From Eggerthellaceae bacterium (lineage in GTDB: Bacteria; Actinomycetota; Coriobacteriia; Coriobacteriales; Eggerthellaceae), in the NCBI GenBank assembly GCA_017511465.1, contig JAFWJU010000108.1, forward strand, positions 1 to 34,904: a DNA stretch of 34,904 bases. Reading direction: 5' to 3'. Positions 23,308 to 32,261 of this stretch are shown here, one piece after another. The stretch's first letter is position 1. Each line of letters opens with the position of its first letter. Under the pieces are notes generated by a model. The model did no database searches and had not been told where the DNA came from. It was given only the letters and a program-made list of their open reading frames with translations. The position numbers and the translations under genes are program-made.

Positions 23308-24719
23308 GTGGGGTCGACCTCGTATGCCTCGATGCCCTCTTGGTCGAACGTCGTGCCGTTGTACAGCGCCAACGCCGCATCGAGCAGCGGAATGAGACAA
23401 ATGGCGCCGGTGCCTTCGCCAAGGTGCATGCCGGCGTCGATGACCGGCTTGAAGCTGACGCCGACCCGATCGCAGTTGTCGGCGAGCGCGGATATGACCA
23501 ATTCGGCCGCGGGTTCGGAAGATATGTGCGAACCGACGATTGCCCATGCGCACGATGGGCAGAGCAACGTTGCCAGATAGGCGGCAACTGCCGAAATGAA
23601 ACCATCGACGACGACGGGCACGCGGTACAGCGCCCCGCCTATGAACAGGCCGACCATGCCCGCGATGTCGAACCCACCAAGGCCGGCAAGCACGCCGAGC
23701 GGATCGCCCGGGTCGCATGCGTTCACCTTGACAGCCTGATTGACAATGCGAATCTTGGTGGCCAATCCCGCATCTGAAAGTCCGGCACCGCGCCCGACGA
23801 CTTCGGCGGCTGGTTTACCGAACAAGCAAGATACGATGGACGAAGCAGTCGTAGTGTTTCCGATGCCCATCTCGCCCGTGGCTATGATCTGGTAGCCAGA
23901 CGCCTTCAAGCTGACCACGAGGTCGATGCCCGTCTGGATAGCGCGTTCGGCCTGTTCTCGCGTCATGGCAGGACCCTGGGAGATGTCGCTTGTTCCGCGG
24001 GCGATGCAACGGTCGAGCACACCGGGAATGGAATGACTGCCGGACACGGGAAGCGAAGCCGGGTCCACCATGCCCATGTCGACGGGAACCACATCGACGT
24101 TCATCGTATGCGCCATCGCGCATGCCGACGACGCGCCCTCGCCGAGCGCCGTTGCAACGGCATGCGTCACTTCGGGTCCGCATTGCGAAACGCCCTGTGC
24201 CACCACGCCGTTATCGGCGCACAGGACCACGAGCGCGCGTTTGTCGATTGCGACGTCCTCGGTGCCCGCAATGCCCGCCAGCTGTTCGACGGCGGTCTCG
24301 AGCGCACCGAGCGACCCGATGGGTTTGGCCACGGCGTTCCACTTGTCGCGCGCACGCTGGCAGGCAGCCGCATCGAACGGCTCGATGCTGTCAGCTAGGT
24401 CCTCGAGCGAAACAGATGGAACCAGAACAGGGAACGGGTTTCTGCTCCCCTGTTCCACCTGCTCCACAGAAGCCAACGCCCTCAAGGCGCCGAACTTACG
24501 CTTGACGATTTCGACACCTGCATCGCCTTCGTGAAGGAGCGAGCATCCCGTGCAATCCTTGGTGCCCGAATCGGTGTATCGGAAATCGCCACCGCAATCA
24601 GGGCCGAGCGCATACAGGGGGCAATAGCAGAACAGGCAATTGAACTCGTCGGGATTGACGCCCTCATGGCAGGGGAAATGGTCGCATGAGCGATTTTGGA
24701 AAAACGACGAGGGATTCAT
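23304..24719 (-). CDS. cobT: cysteine-rich domain fused to nicotinate-nucleotide:DMB phosphoribosyltransferase
   Basis: 471-residue fusion. Residues 1 to about 75 form a cysteine-rich metal-binding domain with about nine Cys and several His (CDHFPCHEGVN, FNCLFCYCPLY, CGGDFRY, DCTGCSLLH), like the small cysteine-rich domain (PF04071 type) known near cobamide genes. After a linker comes full CobT (about 115-471): KPIGSLGALE, ADNGVVAQGVSQC, the GEMGIGNTTTAS motif, and the catalytic-Glu segment HLGEGTGAIC near the end. CobT makes alpha-ribazole phosphate by activating the lower-ligand base. The metal-binding domain may tune activity or partner binding; this is inference. The ATG overlaps the preceding cobD stop by 4 nt and has an AGGAGG ribosome site about 10 nt upstream. 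The open frame upstream of this ATG is fortuitous. Confidence 0.93.
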   Translation of the reverse strand: MNPSSFFQNRSCDHFPCHEGVNPDEFNCLFCYCPLYALGPDCGGDFRYTDSGTKDCTGCSLLHEGDAGVEIVKRKFGALRALASVEQVEQGSRNPFPVLVPSVSLEDLADSIEPFDAAACQRARDKWNAVAKPIGSLGALETAVEQLAGIAGTEDVAIDKRALVVLCADNGVVAQGVSQCGPEVTHAVATALGEGASSACAMAHTMNVDVVPVDMGMVDPASLPVSGSHSIPGVLDRCIARGTSDISQGPAMTREQAERAIQTGIDLVVSLKASGYQIIATGEMGIGNTTTASSIVSCLFGKPAAEVVGRGAGLSDAGLATKIRIVNQAVKVNACDPGDPLGVLAGLGGFDIAGMVGLFIGGALYRVPVVVDGFISAVAAYLATLLCPSCAWAIVGSHISSEPAAELVISALADNCDRVGVSFKPVIDAGMHLGEGTGAICLIPLLDAALALYNGTTFDQEGIEAYEVDPT

Positions 24720-25753
24720 CGACCGAGAACCTCCTTCAGAGCTGAAACGAGCTTCTCGTTTTCCTGGGCCGTGCGCACGGCAACGCGGAACCACGTGCCA
24801 TCCAAGCCGCGGAAGTTGCCGCAGCGGCGGATGAGGATACCACGCTCCAACAGCGGCTCGTACAAGGGTTGTGGGCTTTGGAACAAGATGAAGTTCGCGT
24901 GCGAGGGCACGACCGTCATGCCCATGTCGGCAAGGGCCGATTGCAGGCGGTCGCGTTCCTGCTGAATGTATTCCCTCGACGTGTCGAGGTATTCGGGTAT
25001 GCCGAGCGCCGCAATGCCCGCCACCTGCGAAGGCGTCGACACGATCCAGGGCATGCCGGCTTCGCGCAGGGCCTTTGCCGTTCCCGGCAAGCCGCACACG
25101 CACCAACCGACGCGGATGCCCGCCATGGCGAACGACTTCGTGAACGATTTGACGACGATGAGCCTCGGGTACCTGTCCAAAAGCGATACGGCCGTGGCCT
25201 CGTTCGTGAAATCCAAATAGCATTCATCGAGCACGACCCATGCGCTTTGGCGACTGGCTGCATCAAGCACCTTGCACAGCAAATCGCGCGGGATAACACG
25301 CCCAGTCGGATTGTTCGGAGAGCATAGGAACACCATGTCGACGCCCGATTCGATGTAATCGATGACGCGCTCGGACAAGTCGAAATCCTCGCTCGCGACA
25401 AGGGTGTGGTGCACAACGCGCGTGCGGGCTTGGCGCAGCGCCTGCTCGTAACCCGAGTAACACGGCGAGCAGACAAGCGCTTTTTCCGGCGCGAGCGCCG
25501 TCACGATGCGGGCGAACGCGTCGGTGGAACCCGCCGTCGCCACGATGCGGTCGGCTTCGACGCCCTCGTAGGCGGCTAGCGCCTTCACCAGGTCGCGGCA
25601 TTGCGGATCGGGATATGGCGAGAAGCTGCTCGTTGCGAGTTTCAGGGCACGCGCGATCTGCAAGGGCATGCCAAGCGGATTCAGGCTGGCCGAGAAATCG
25701 ATCACGTCGCCGAGCCCGTATGTATCGCCCCCATGCTCGAAGCGCTCCATCAT
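24716..25753 (-). CDS. cobD: L-threonine-O-3-phosphate decarboxylase (CobD-type PLP enzyme)
   Basis: 345-residue fold-type I PLP enzyme of the HisC/CobD group. It would decarboxylate threonine phosphate to (R)-1-amino-2-propanol phosphate, the linker of the nucleotide loop. Seen: IDFSASLNPLGMP, ATAGSTDAF, CSPNNPTGRVIP, VVLDECYLDF (PLP Asp), and the lysine motif VKSFTKSFAMAGIRVGW. C-terminal GNFRGLDGTWFRVAVR supplies the substrate-carboxylate Arg. Histidinol-phosphate aminotransferase is the main alternative; the position between cbiB and cobT supports CobD. There are tandem ATGs at 25753 and 25750 with GGGGAG about 10 nt upstream. It overlaps cobT by 4 nt. Confidence 0.9.
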   Translation of the reverse strand: MMERFEHGGDTYGLGDVIDFSASLNPLGMPLQIARALKLATSSFSPYPDPQCRDLVKALAAYEGVEADRIVATAGSTDAFARIVTALAPEKALVCSPCYSGYEQALRQARTRVVHHTLVASEDFDLSERVIDYIESGVDMVFLCSPNNPTGRVIPRDLLCKVLDAASRQSAWVVLDECYLDFTNEATAVSLLDRYPRLIVVKSFTKSFAMAGIRVGWCVCGLPGTAKALREAGMPWIVSTPSQVAGIAALGIPEYLDTSREYIQQERDRLQSALADMGMTVVPSHANFILFQSPQPLYEPLLERGILIRRCGNFRGLDGTWFRVAVRTAQENEKLVSALKEVLGR

Positions 25754-25819
25754 AGTCGTGTACTCCCCATTTCTACAGAATGCGACGCGAAGCGCGAAGC
25801 CCGCATCGCATTCGCCAGC

Positions 25820-26821
25820 TTATTTCCTCTGCAGCAATCCCACGAGCACCGCAACGCCCAATCCGAGCACGGCGGTTGCGTACATCAGCTTGTTGGCTTG
25901 CACGATGTCCATCGCCTCGATCGGCCGAGTCGCATCGCCAATCGTGGGCTTTTCGACGAGCTCGCCGGAATACACGTTGCCGCCGCCGAGCTGAATGCCG
26001 AGCGCGCCGGCGCATGCCGCTTCGGTATGCGCCGAATTCGGCGACGTGTGATTCAGGCGATCGCGTTTGAACACGGACAAGGCGCGAGCCGAATCGAGGC
26101 CTACGAGTCCCGAAGCAGCGCACATGAGCAAGCCCGATACGCGCGCCGGAACGATGTTGACCACGTCATCGAGCTTCGCGGCTGCACGGCCCATATTGAC
26201 GTAGCGCTCGTTCTTGTAGCCGATCATGGAATCAAGCGTGTTCACGGCTTTGTAGAACATGGCGGCTGGCGCACCGCCCAACCCCATGAACAACATCGGG
26301 GCGACGACGCCGTCCGACGCGTTCTCGGCCACCGTCTCGACTGCCGCACGCGCCAATTCCCCTTCGTCGAGGTTGTCGGTGTCGCGGCCGACGATCATGC
26401 CGCACGCCTTGCGGGCTGCTGGCACGTCGTTCGCGGCAAGCGCATCGTATACGGCCATGCTCTCGTCCCGCAGCGAACGGGTTGCCAGCATCTGGTAGCA
26501 CACGACGCTTTCGGCGGCGAGCGCGAGCCATGGGCTGAACCGCTCGCATGCCCGCAGCAACGCCCAGGTGGCAATCGGCGCCAAAAGCGCCACGTCGGCG
26601 GTAAGCGCCACGCCACACATCTGCTCGGTCTTCGCGCGGTCAAGCGGCCATGCATCGCCTGCGTCATCGAGCTCGTCAAGGGCGTACTTGCGCACGAGCC
26701 CCTCTTCGAACTCGATCTGCTTTCCGATGAGGCGCACGGGATGCGGCCACCCCTTCGGGTCGCCCAGCACCATATCGAGCGCGAACCCGATACCCAAGGC
26801 TATGACATTGCGGTATTTCAT
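25820..26821 (-). CDS. cbiB: adenosylcobinamide-phosphate synthase
   Basis: 333-residue membrane protein attaching aminopropanol (phosphate) to adenosylcobyric acid. Visible: GIGFALDMVLGDPKGWPHPVRLIG at the start (given here as GFALDMVLGDPKGWPHP), ARKACGMIVGRDTDNLDEGEL, VETVAENASDGVVAPM, KAVNTLDSMIGYKNERY, and the C-terminal SPNSAHTEAACAGALG. These are all signature CbiB/CobD blocks, with four to five hydrophobic segments. The start at 26821 gives the canonical N-terminus; GGGAG is unusually close to the ATG. It is the first gene of the cobalamin cluster and is preceded by a short gap with a palindrome (26827-26840). No cobalamin riboswitch fits in the 56-bp gap. Confidence 0.94.
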   Translation of the reverse strand: MKYRNVIALGIGFALDMVLGDPKGWPHPVRLIGKQIEFEEGLVRKYALDELDDAGDAWPLDRAKTEQMCGVALTADVALLAPIATWALLRACERFSPWLALAAESVVCYQMLATRSLRDESMAVYDALAANDVPAARKACGMIVGRDTDNLDEGELARAAVETVAENASDGVVAPMLFMGLGGAPAAMFYKAVNTLDSMIGYKNERYVNMGRAAAKLDDVVNIVPARVSGLLMCAASGLVGLDSARALSVFKRDRLNHTSPNSAHTEAACAGALGIQLGGGNVYSGELVEKPTIGDATRPIEAMDIVQANKLMYATAVLGLGVAVLVGLLQRK

Positions 26822-26826
26822 ACTCC

Positions 26827-26840
26827 CATTGTAGACAATG
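26827..26840. promoter_or_regulatory. palindrome immediately upstream of cbiB
   Basis: CATTGT-AG-ACAATG is a perfect 6+6 bp palindrome 6 bp before the cbiB start codon, overlapping a TACAAT box on the minus strand. It could be an operator at the start of the cobalamin cluster. A -10 this near the ATG would imply a nearly leaderless transcript; alternatively the cluster is read from the galactose operon upstream. Confidence 0.35.
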
Positions 26841-26877
26841 AGTACTAGCGGTAGGTGCCAAAACTCATTTCTGCACG

Positions 26878-27939
26878 CTAGAGTACGCCGATAAAACGAC
26901 GGAAAGCCTCGCGGCCCTGTTCGTCCCATTTGAAGACGCCCGCGTGTTCGAGCACCTGGGCGAAGGCATGGCCCACGTCATCGCGGGTCATGGACCGCTC
27001 TTCCATCACCTGCTGCAACCGCGGCGGCAAGATGGCCAAGCCCATGACCTCGATGAGGCCGATGTTCTCCTTCTTCACATGGTGGAGTTCCTCGTGCGGG
27101 TGGAACACACCGAGGGGATGCTCCTCGCTCGTGATGTTGCAACGCAGCGCGAGGTCCATCTCGTAAGCGTCGCCGTTGCGACGCAAGATTGGCGTGATGG
27201 TGTTGTGGCGGACGTCTTGCGTGTGCGAGACGATTCCCACCGACTGGTCGTCGTAGTCGCGCCAGGCATCCAGGATAACGCAGGCGGCATCGGCCATCTC
27301 CTTGCGGTTGGCGCCGCGCAGGCGGATAACGCTGAGCGGCCACTTGACGATGCCCGCTTGTACACCCGGGAAACCGGGCATGTCGAACGACTCGGACAGC
27401 GGGGCGACCTCCATCGGAAACGTATGACGTCCACCCTGGTAATGGTCGTGGCTGAGGATGGACCCGCCGACAATGGGTAAATCAGCGTTGCTGCCGAAGA
27501 AGTAGTGCGGCAGCGCGTCGACTACGTCGAACAGCGATTCGAATGCCGCACGGTCGATGTGCATGGGACGATGCTCCCAGCTCATGGCGATGCAGTGCTC
27601 GTTGTAGTATGCGTACGGGCTGTACCACAGCGCCCAAGGGTCGCCTGCCAAATCGATTCGCTTGGCGTATCCGCAGTCAACATCCGCCTGCGTCACGCAC
27701 AACGGGCACGGACGGGCGCGCCCCGTCGCCGGATCGATGTAGTCGGCTTTTTCGGAAGGGCCGGCCTTGGCTGCCGCCGCAATGGCACGCGGGTCTTTCT
27801 CGGGCTTGGACAGGTTGATGGTTATCTGCAGCTTGCCCCATTCCGTCTGCGTCGTCCACGCTATGTTGCGCGCGATGTCGGCAACTTTGACGAAGTTGGC
27901 GTCGCAGCTGGCCTTGTAGAAAGCATCGGTATCGAACAT
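26878..27939 (-). CDS. galT: galactose-1-phosphate uridylyltransferase (type 2, short)
   Basis: 353-residue enzyme of the Firmicutes-type GalT family, exchanging UMP between UDP-glucose and galactose-1-phosphate. Family blocks present: TINLSKPEKDPRAIA, a CPLC pair, WYSPYAYYNEHCIAM, PHYFFGSNADLPIVGGS, and the catalytic SHDHYQGGRH histidines. Members of this type are usually about 490 residues; here about 115-120 N-terminal residues are missing, because the reading frame starts right at the galK stop and upstream DNA codes galK. The catalytic part is complete, so it may be active or need a partner. The start is placed at the ATG overlapping the galK stop (TGATG); an ATG at 27948 is an alternative. 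It is the last gene of the alpha-galactoside operon. Confidence 0.87.
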   Translation of the reverse strand: MFDTDAFYKASCDANFVKVADIARNIAWTTQTEWGKLQITINLSKPEKDPRAIAAAAKAGPSEKADYIDPATGRARPCPLCVTQADVDCGYAKRIDLAGDPWALWYSPYAYYNEHCIAMSWEHRPMHIDRAAFESLFDVVDALPHYFFGSNADLPIVGGSILSHDHYQGGRHTFPMEVAPLSESFDMPGFPGVQAGIVKWPLSVIRLRGANRKEMADAACVILDAWRDYDDQSVGIVSHTQDVRHNTITPILRRNGDAYEMDLALRCNITSEEHPLGVFHPHEELHHVKKENIGLIEVMGLAILPPRLQQVMEERSMTRDDVGHAFAQVLEHAGVFKWDEQGREAFRRFIGVL

Positions 27940-29069
27940 CACGCCCATTGCGCATGCGCCCCCTGCTGAACGATATCGTACGCATGGCACGAACCTTCGC
28001 CCAAACGGGCGTCGATGGCCTGCGTGAACGACTCGAGCCGTTCCTGCGGCACGAATGCTTGCACGGTGCCGCCAAACCCGCCGCCGTGAATGCGCGCAGC
28101 GCCCTGCCCTTGCAGCAGCATGTCGGCAAGCGCGAGCGCCACCATGGCAGGCTGCTCGGCACGGTCCGACGTCGCCACGTTTTGGAGGTACTGCGCCGAC
28201 GACGCACCCGATTGGCGCGTTGCCGCCAGGAACGCTTCGAAATCGCCACGCTTCAGCGCTTCGGCGCGATCATCGACGAGGTTCATTTCGTGATAGTAGT
28301 GCAAGCCGCGCAAGGCCGGCAGGTCGCCGAACTGCGCGCGCACGTCCTCGAATCGGTCAAGAAACGTTTCGCGCGGAACTTGCGAGAGCACGGGCGCACC
28401 CAGGAACTGGGCGACATCGCCCATGTCGCGGGCAACCAGCGCGTACTCGTCGTTATAGCGGCTATGGTCGCAGTGCGTGTCGATAAGGCAAAGCGCATGA
28501 CCGCTCTGCGAGAAGTCGAAGTCGATGCGCTCGATGGCTGGCGGCTGCTGCGAGAAATCGAACAGGTTGATGCCGCCACATGCGATGGCGGCCTGATCCA
28601 TGAGCCCGCACGGCTTGCCGTAATACGCGCTCTCTGCCTGTTGGCCGATTTGAGCGAGCATGATGGAATCTGGCGATTCTCCCTTTGCGAACAGCGTGCA
28701 CAAGCCGCAGGCAAGCGCAAGCTCGAAAGCCGCCGACGAAGACAATCCGCCCCCTGCGGGCACCGTGCTCGTAGCCTGTGCGTCGAAGCCGCCGACGGGC
28801 ACGCCGCTAGCGCGTAAGCCCGCGACGACGCCGCGGACGAGCGCGGCTGTCGTGTTGCGCTCGGCAGCGCGGGGAATGGCGTCGGTCACGTCAACGTCGA
28901 CTGGCGCAAACCCGGCGCTTTCCAAACGCGCGCGGTCGAGCCCGTTCGCTTGCAGGTTGATTTCGACGCCGCAGGAAACAGTCGCCGCTATGACACGGCC
29001 TCCCTGATGATCGGTATGATTGCCCGCCAGCTCGGTGCGGCCAGGAGCAAATGCGCAAACGGAGCTCAT
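27939..29069 (-). CDS. galK: galactokinase
   Basis: 376-residue GHMP-family kinase phosphorylating galactose to galactose-1-phosphate. Motifs: APGRTELAGNHTDHQGG at about residues 8-24 (the galactokinase signature with Asn in place of the usual Glu before His, a variant known in other Gram-positive galactokinases), PAGGGLSSSAAFE (ATP-binding GHMP motif), and C-terminal IHGGGFGGTVQAFV. The ATG overlaps the alpha-galactosidase stop (ATGA), with a GGAG/AGG ribosome region. It works between the upstream alpha-galactosidase and the downstream uridylyltransferase. Cytoplasmic. Confidence 0.93.
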   Translation of the reverse strand: MSSVCAFAPGRTELAGNHTDHQGGRVIAATVSCGVEINLQANGLDRARLESAGFAPVDVDVTDAIPRAAERNTTAALVRGVVAGLRASGVPVGGFDAQATSTVPAGGGLSSSAAFELALACGLCTLFAKGESPDSIMLAQIGQQAESAYYGKPCGLMDQAAIACGGINLFDFSQQPPAIERIDFDFSQSGHALCLIDTHCDHSRYNDEYALVARDMGDVAQFLGAPVLSQVPRETFLDRFEDVRAQFGDLPALRGLHYYHEMNLVDDRAEALKRGDFEAFLAATRQSGASSAQYLQNVATSDRAEQPAMVALALADMLLQGQGAARIHGGGFGGTVQAFVPQERLESFTQAIDARLGEGSCHAYDIVQQGAHAQWA

Positions 29070-30754
29070 TTCCTGTCCTCCACTCCATAGGTTGGCAAGG
29101 TGGCGTTGAGCTCTTCCATGAGCTGCGGAGAGAAGCGCCCGCACATGAGGCGCACTGCCTCGTTGTAGTGACGGCGCATCAGCCGCGTCCATTGGCCCTT
29201 GTCGTCGCTCGTCAAGAGCACGCTGCCCAAATCTGCATTGGCGAACAGCAGCTCGTCGCGTTGCGCATCGGTCAGCTTCACGTCCTTGCGCAGGAAGAAC
29301 ACGTCGGGATCGTTGCCGAACGCGCGACCATCCAATGGCGCGCGGCCGTACGTGTTGCCAAGGGAGTTCTTGGTGGACACGCGCTCGCGATGCAGCAAGC
29401 GCATGTGGGGCACGTCGTCCCAATCGAGGCCCACATCGCAACCGATTCGGCAGTAATCGACAACGCCGAACGCGCTTCCCAGCGGCACGCCGCAACCCAA
29501 GATGAGCGTGTCTTCGCCAGCGCCCGTGCGCAGCAGCTGCATGGCGTCGGCCATCAGCTCACCGCGGTTGAGACCGCCATGAGGCAGCATGCAGGCTGCA
29601 TACAGGAAATCGGCTTTCAGCAAGACGAAGCCCCATTCTTGCGTCATGGTTTGCAGCACCTCGAGCACGTAGCTGCGCACATCGACGTTCAGCGTGTCGA
29701 GCGCATAACCGCCCGACCATTGGCAACCCGTTGGCACGAGGTTGCCGGCATCGTCGCGGAGCAGCCAATCCTGGTGCTCTTCGAACAGGCGCGAGTCCTT
29801 TTCGCACACAAACGGCGCCAACCACAAGCCAGGCTTGAAACCCCGGTCCCAAATGGCGGCGACCAGCGGCGCGAAACCGCGGGGGAAATCCTGCTCATCG
29901 ACATCGAGCCAATCGCCCACCTTGCAGTAACCGTCATCGATTTGGAACATGCGCTCGGCCCATTTGCCGATCGAGGCGACGATGGGCGTCGCCTTGGCGT
30001 CCATGTCAGCCAGATCTGCCAGCAGCTTCTCCTCGGTGATGTCGCCGTAATGGCGGTACCAGCTGGTATAGCCGACGATTGGCTTGATGGGACGCGCCTT
30101 GATGCCGGCCAGCTCGAAATAGCGGTCATAGCATTGAGCCTCGTCGCCGCGTGTGATGGCGTAGCGCCCGAGCACCACGCGCACGTCCGGTTCTATAACC
30201 CGCTGCGGGCATTCTGTTTCGAGGAGAACCTCGCCTGCTGCCGCATCGGTGCGGATGAGCGTGAACCCCCGCGATTCGTCAAGCGAACCCACGAGCACCA
30301 TGCCCTCGCCACGGCGGAACGTGGCGTACGTGAAACCGTGTTGCCGACCGCGCTTGGCCGAGTAATCGACGATCGCGTAGTCTCCGCCGCCGTCGAGGTC
30401 CCAACGGCTCACAACGCTCTTCGGGATGCCACGCAAGCCCCTCATGCGGCTCCACGCGGGACGCTCGACCGTGTCGGTCCACGACTGGTAGCCGTTCAAA
30501 AGCACCATCTCGTCACTTGCGAACGCATGGCGCAACTTGACTTCCGCGAACTCGATGAAAACGGGAACCGCAGGCATAACGGAAAGCTCTAGCACTTCGC
30601 CGTCGAACGACGCCTCAACTGCCAGCGAGGCATCTTCAAATGACTCCGCGACATCACGCGACACTGCATGGGAAACCCCATCCAAGCCGGTGTAGCGCAA
30701 CGCGATGCCGGCAGGTTCCATCGAAACCCGCGCACCGTATAAAGAATCAGCCAT
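29066..30754 (-). CDS. GH36-type alpha-galactosidase
   Basis: 562-residue glycoside hydrolase releasing galactose from melibiose, raffinose or similar alpha-galactosides. It has no signal peptide, so it is cytoplasmic and acts on sugars imported by the adjacent GPH transporter. An N-terminal beta-sandwich (about 1-220, with LLNGYQSWTD) is followed by a TIM barrel: VGYTSWYRHYGDITEE, QIDDGYCKVGDW, KPGLWLAPFV, the nucleophile Asp in VLLKADFLYAA, and the probable acid/base Asp in RIGCDVGLDWDD. It is slightly shorter than the 700-residue clade of GH36 and lies closer to the bacterial short clade. The ATG has only a weak GAAAGCGG ribosome site. A possible own promoter lies at 30773-30800. Confidence 0.9.
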   Translation of the reverse strand: MADSLYGARVSMEPAGIALRYTGLDGVSHAVSRDVAESFEDASLAVEASFDGEVLELSVMPAVPVFIEFAEVKLRHAFASDEMVLLNGYQSWTDTVERPAWSRMRGLRGIPKSVVSRWDLDGGGDYAIVDYSAKRGRQHGFTYATFRRGEGMVLVGSLDESRGFTLIRTDAAAGEVLLETECPQRVIEPDVRVVLGRYAITRGDEAQCYDRYFELAGIKARPIKPIVGYTSWYRHYGDITEEKLLADLADMDAKATPIVASIGKWAERMFQIDDGYCKVGDWLDVDEQDFPRGFAPLVAAIWDRGFKPGLWLAPFVCEKDSRLFEEHQDWLLRDDAGNLVPTGCQWSGGYALDTLNVDVRSYVLEVLQTMTQEWGFVLLKADFLYAACMLPHGGLNRGELMADAMQLLRTGAGEDTLILGCGVPLGSAFGVVDYCRIGCDVGLDWDDVPHMRLLHRERVSTKNSLGNTYGRAPLDGRAFGNDPDVFFLRKDVKLTDAQRDELLFANADLGSVLLTSDDKGQWTRLMRRHYNEAVRLMCGRFSPQLMEELNATLPTYGVEDRK

Positions 30755-30772
30755 CGTAACCGCTTTCTCTAT

Positions 30773-30800
30773 CTGATAGACGGGCAGGTAGGCGGAGCAA
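30773..30800 (-). promoter_or_regulatory. possible internal promoter of the alpha-galactosidase gene
   Basis: On the minus strand, -35 TTGCTC (30795-30800) and -10 TATCAG (30773-30778) are spaced 16 bp. The 124-bp gap upstream of the alpha-galactosidase also holds CAAGGTC/GACCTTG (30798-30804 with 30823-30829), a near-palindrome at 30833-30850, and AACGGA/TCCGTT (30851-30856 with 30870-30875) next to the transporter stop. This clustering suggests regulation or partial termination inside the operon. Confidence 0.35.
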
Positions 30801-30878
30801 GGTCAAGTGGTTTTTGCCGAGAGACCTTGGCTCGAGCAAATTTTGCCTCGAACGGAGCCCCTTTGCCTATCCGTTTGC

Positions 30879-32261
30879 TTATTCAGCAGCGAACTCAGCT
30901 GCGGTGCCTGCCTCGTCGATGCGGGCGAGCACCTTCTTCTCATGATAGCGCGAGAACACGATGCAGCCGAGCAGACAGAACACGCATGCGACCACGGCGG
31001 TGATGCGGTACTTCATGTCGCCGATGTCCATGGCGATGATGCCCGTGAACACGAGCATCGACACGGCCTGACCCAGTTTCATCGCAAACGTGCGGGCAGC
31101 GTAGAACATGCCCTGACGGGCCTCGCCGGTGTCGATTGCGTCGACATCGGCGATATCGGCCACGACGGCCTGCGGCAGCACGCCCAGTATGGCCAGCGGG
31201 ATTGAAGCCAAGATGGAGATGAGGATGCCCCACGCCTCCTTCGGGATGCCGACCATGCCCGAAAGCGAGGTGATGCCGAACGTCACGGCGAAGAACCCGA
31301 ACGCGAACACGACGAGCTTCTTCTTGCCGATGCGCTTGGCCAGGAAGTTGACGGGAATGTACAGGATGAACGCGACGACCATCATCAACACGAGCAGGAT
31401 GGTCGACCATGCCACGTCGAGGCCCATCAGCTGCGTCACGTAGAACAGCAAGCCCGTCTGGAACATCGTGAACGCCACCCAATACAGGATGTCAGAAGCC
31501 ACGAACGTCTGGAACTCCTTGTTCTTGAACGTCTTGACCAAACTCGAAAGCGCCGGCGAATTGGAAGGCGTCGTGTCGGCATAGACGTGCTCGTCGATGC
31601 CGAACGCGGGGACGAGCATGCAGATGACGGCCACAACCGCCAAGCACGCCACGGCAATGCGGTAGCCGCCCGCCACGCCGAACGTCGGGAACAGCATGCT
31701 GGCGATGGTGGGCACCGTGTAGGCAAGCGCCGTGCCGATGAAGTACGTGGCGCTGATGTAAGTGGACACGTTGATGCGCAGCTTCTGCGTGCGGCCGAGC
31801 TCGGGGATAAGGGCGTTGTACGGGGTGCAGTAACACGTCATGCACAAGTAGAACAAAAGCATCATGACGCCCAGGAACAAGCTGTTGATGGGGCTTTGCT
31901 CCGGCACGGGCGACACGAACACGAGCACGGTGACCACGCCGAACGGGATTGCCGCATAGCGCAAGAACGGGATGCGGCGGCCCAAACGGTGCTTGCAGCG
32001 GTCCGAAAGCGAGGCGATCCACGGGTCGGTGACGGCGTCGAACAAGCGGCCCAGAGCCGTGATGGCGCCAATGACCGTGAGGAAGCCCAGGAACACGGCG
32101 GTCTGCGTTATGAACAGGGTGTGCCCTTGAGACAGCAAGTCTTCCTCGGGCATGTAGTAGTACACCAGGCAGTTCGATATGACGCCTGCCAGCGCCGCCC
32201 AACCCAGCTGGCCGATGGCGAACTTCCAGAGAATGCCGTTGCTTGCAAGCTTCTTTTCCAT
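30879..32261 (-). CDS. GPH-family (glycoside-pentoside-hexuronide) sugar:cation symporter
   Basis: 460-residue membrane transporter of the MelB-like GPH family with about 12 hydrophobic segments. The hallmark cation-site region GRLFDAVTDPWIASLSDR is at about residues 70-87, followed by RLGRRIPFLRYAAIP. Mid-protein CYCTPYNALIPELG and the C-terminal IDTGEARQGMFYAARTFAMKLG block are also typical. The substrate is probably an alpha-galactoside such as melibiose or raffinose, inferred from the alpha-galactosidase, galK and galT genes that follow on the same strand. The start has a GAAAGGGA ribosome site. It is the first gene of the operon and divergent from a GT-B-like gene. Confidence 0.9.
   Translation of the reverse strand: MEKKLASNGILWKFAIGQLGWAALAGVISNCLVYYYMPEEDLLSQGHTLFITQTAVFLGFLTVIGAITALGRLFDAVTDPWIASLSDRCKHRLGRRIPFLRYAAIPFGVVTVLVFVSPVPEQSPINSLFLGVMMLLFYLCMTCYCTPYNALIPELGRTQKLRINVSTYISATYFIGTALAYTVPTIASMLFPTFGVAGGYRIAVACLAVVAVICMLVPAFGIDEHVYADTTPSNSPALSSLVKTFKNKEFQTFVASDILYWVAFTMFQTGLLFYVTQLMGLDVAWSTILLVLMMVVAFILYIPVNFLAKRIGKKKLVVFAFGFFAVTFGITSLSGMVGIPKEAWGILISILASIPLAILGVLPQAVVADIADVDAIDTGEARQGMFYAARTFAMKLGQAVSMLVFTGIIAMDIGDMKYRITAVVACVFCLLGCIVFSRYHEKKVLARIDEAGTAAEFAAE

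Noticed and set aside
24720-25223. Upstream extension of the cobT frame by about 168 codons
   Set aside because: It overlaps the catalytic part of the CobD-type gene, is Arg/His-rich without motifs, and the ATG at 24719 forms a proper ATGA overlap with a ribosome site.
26822-26877. Cobalamin riboswitch upstream of cbiB
   Set aside because: The gap is only 56 bp, too short for a cobalamin aptamer of about 200 nt, and no B12-box-like sequence was seen.
29051-30592. 513-codon open frame on the plus strand opposite the alpha-galactosidase
   Set aside because: Antisense shadow; the minus strand has a full GH36 enzyme with catalytic motifs.
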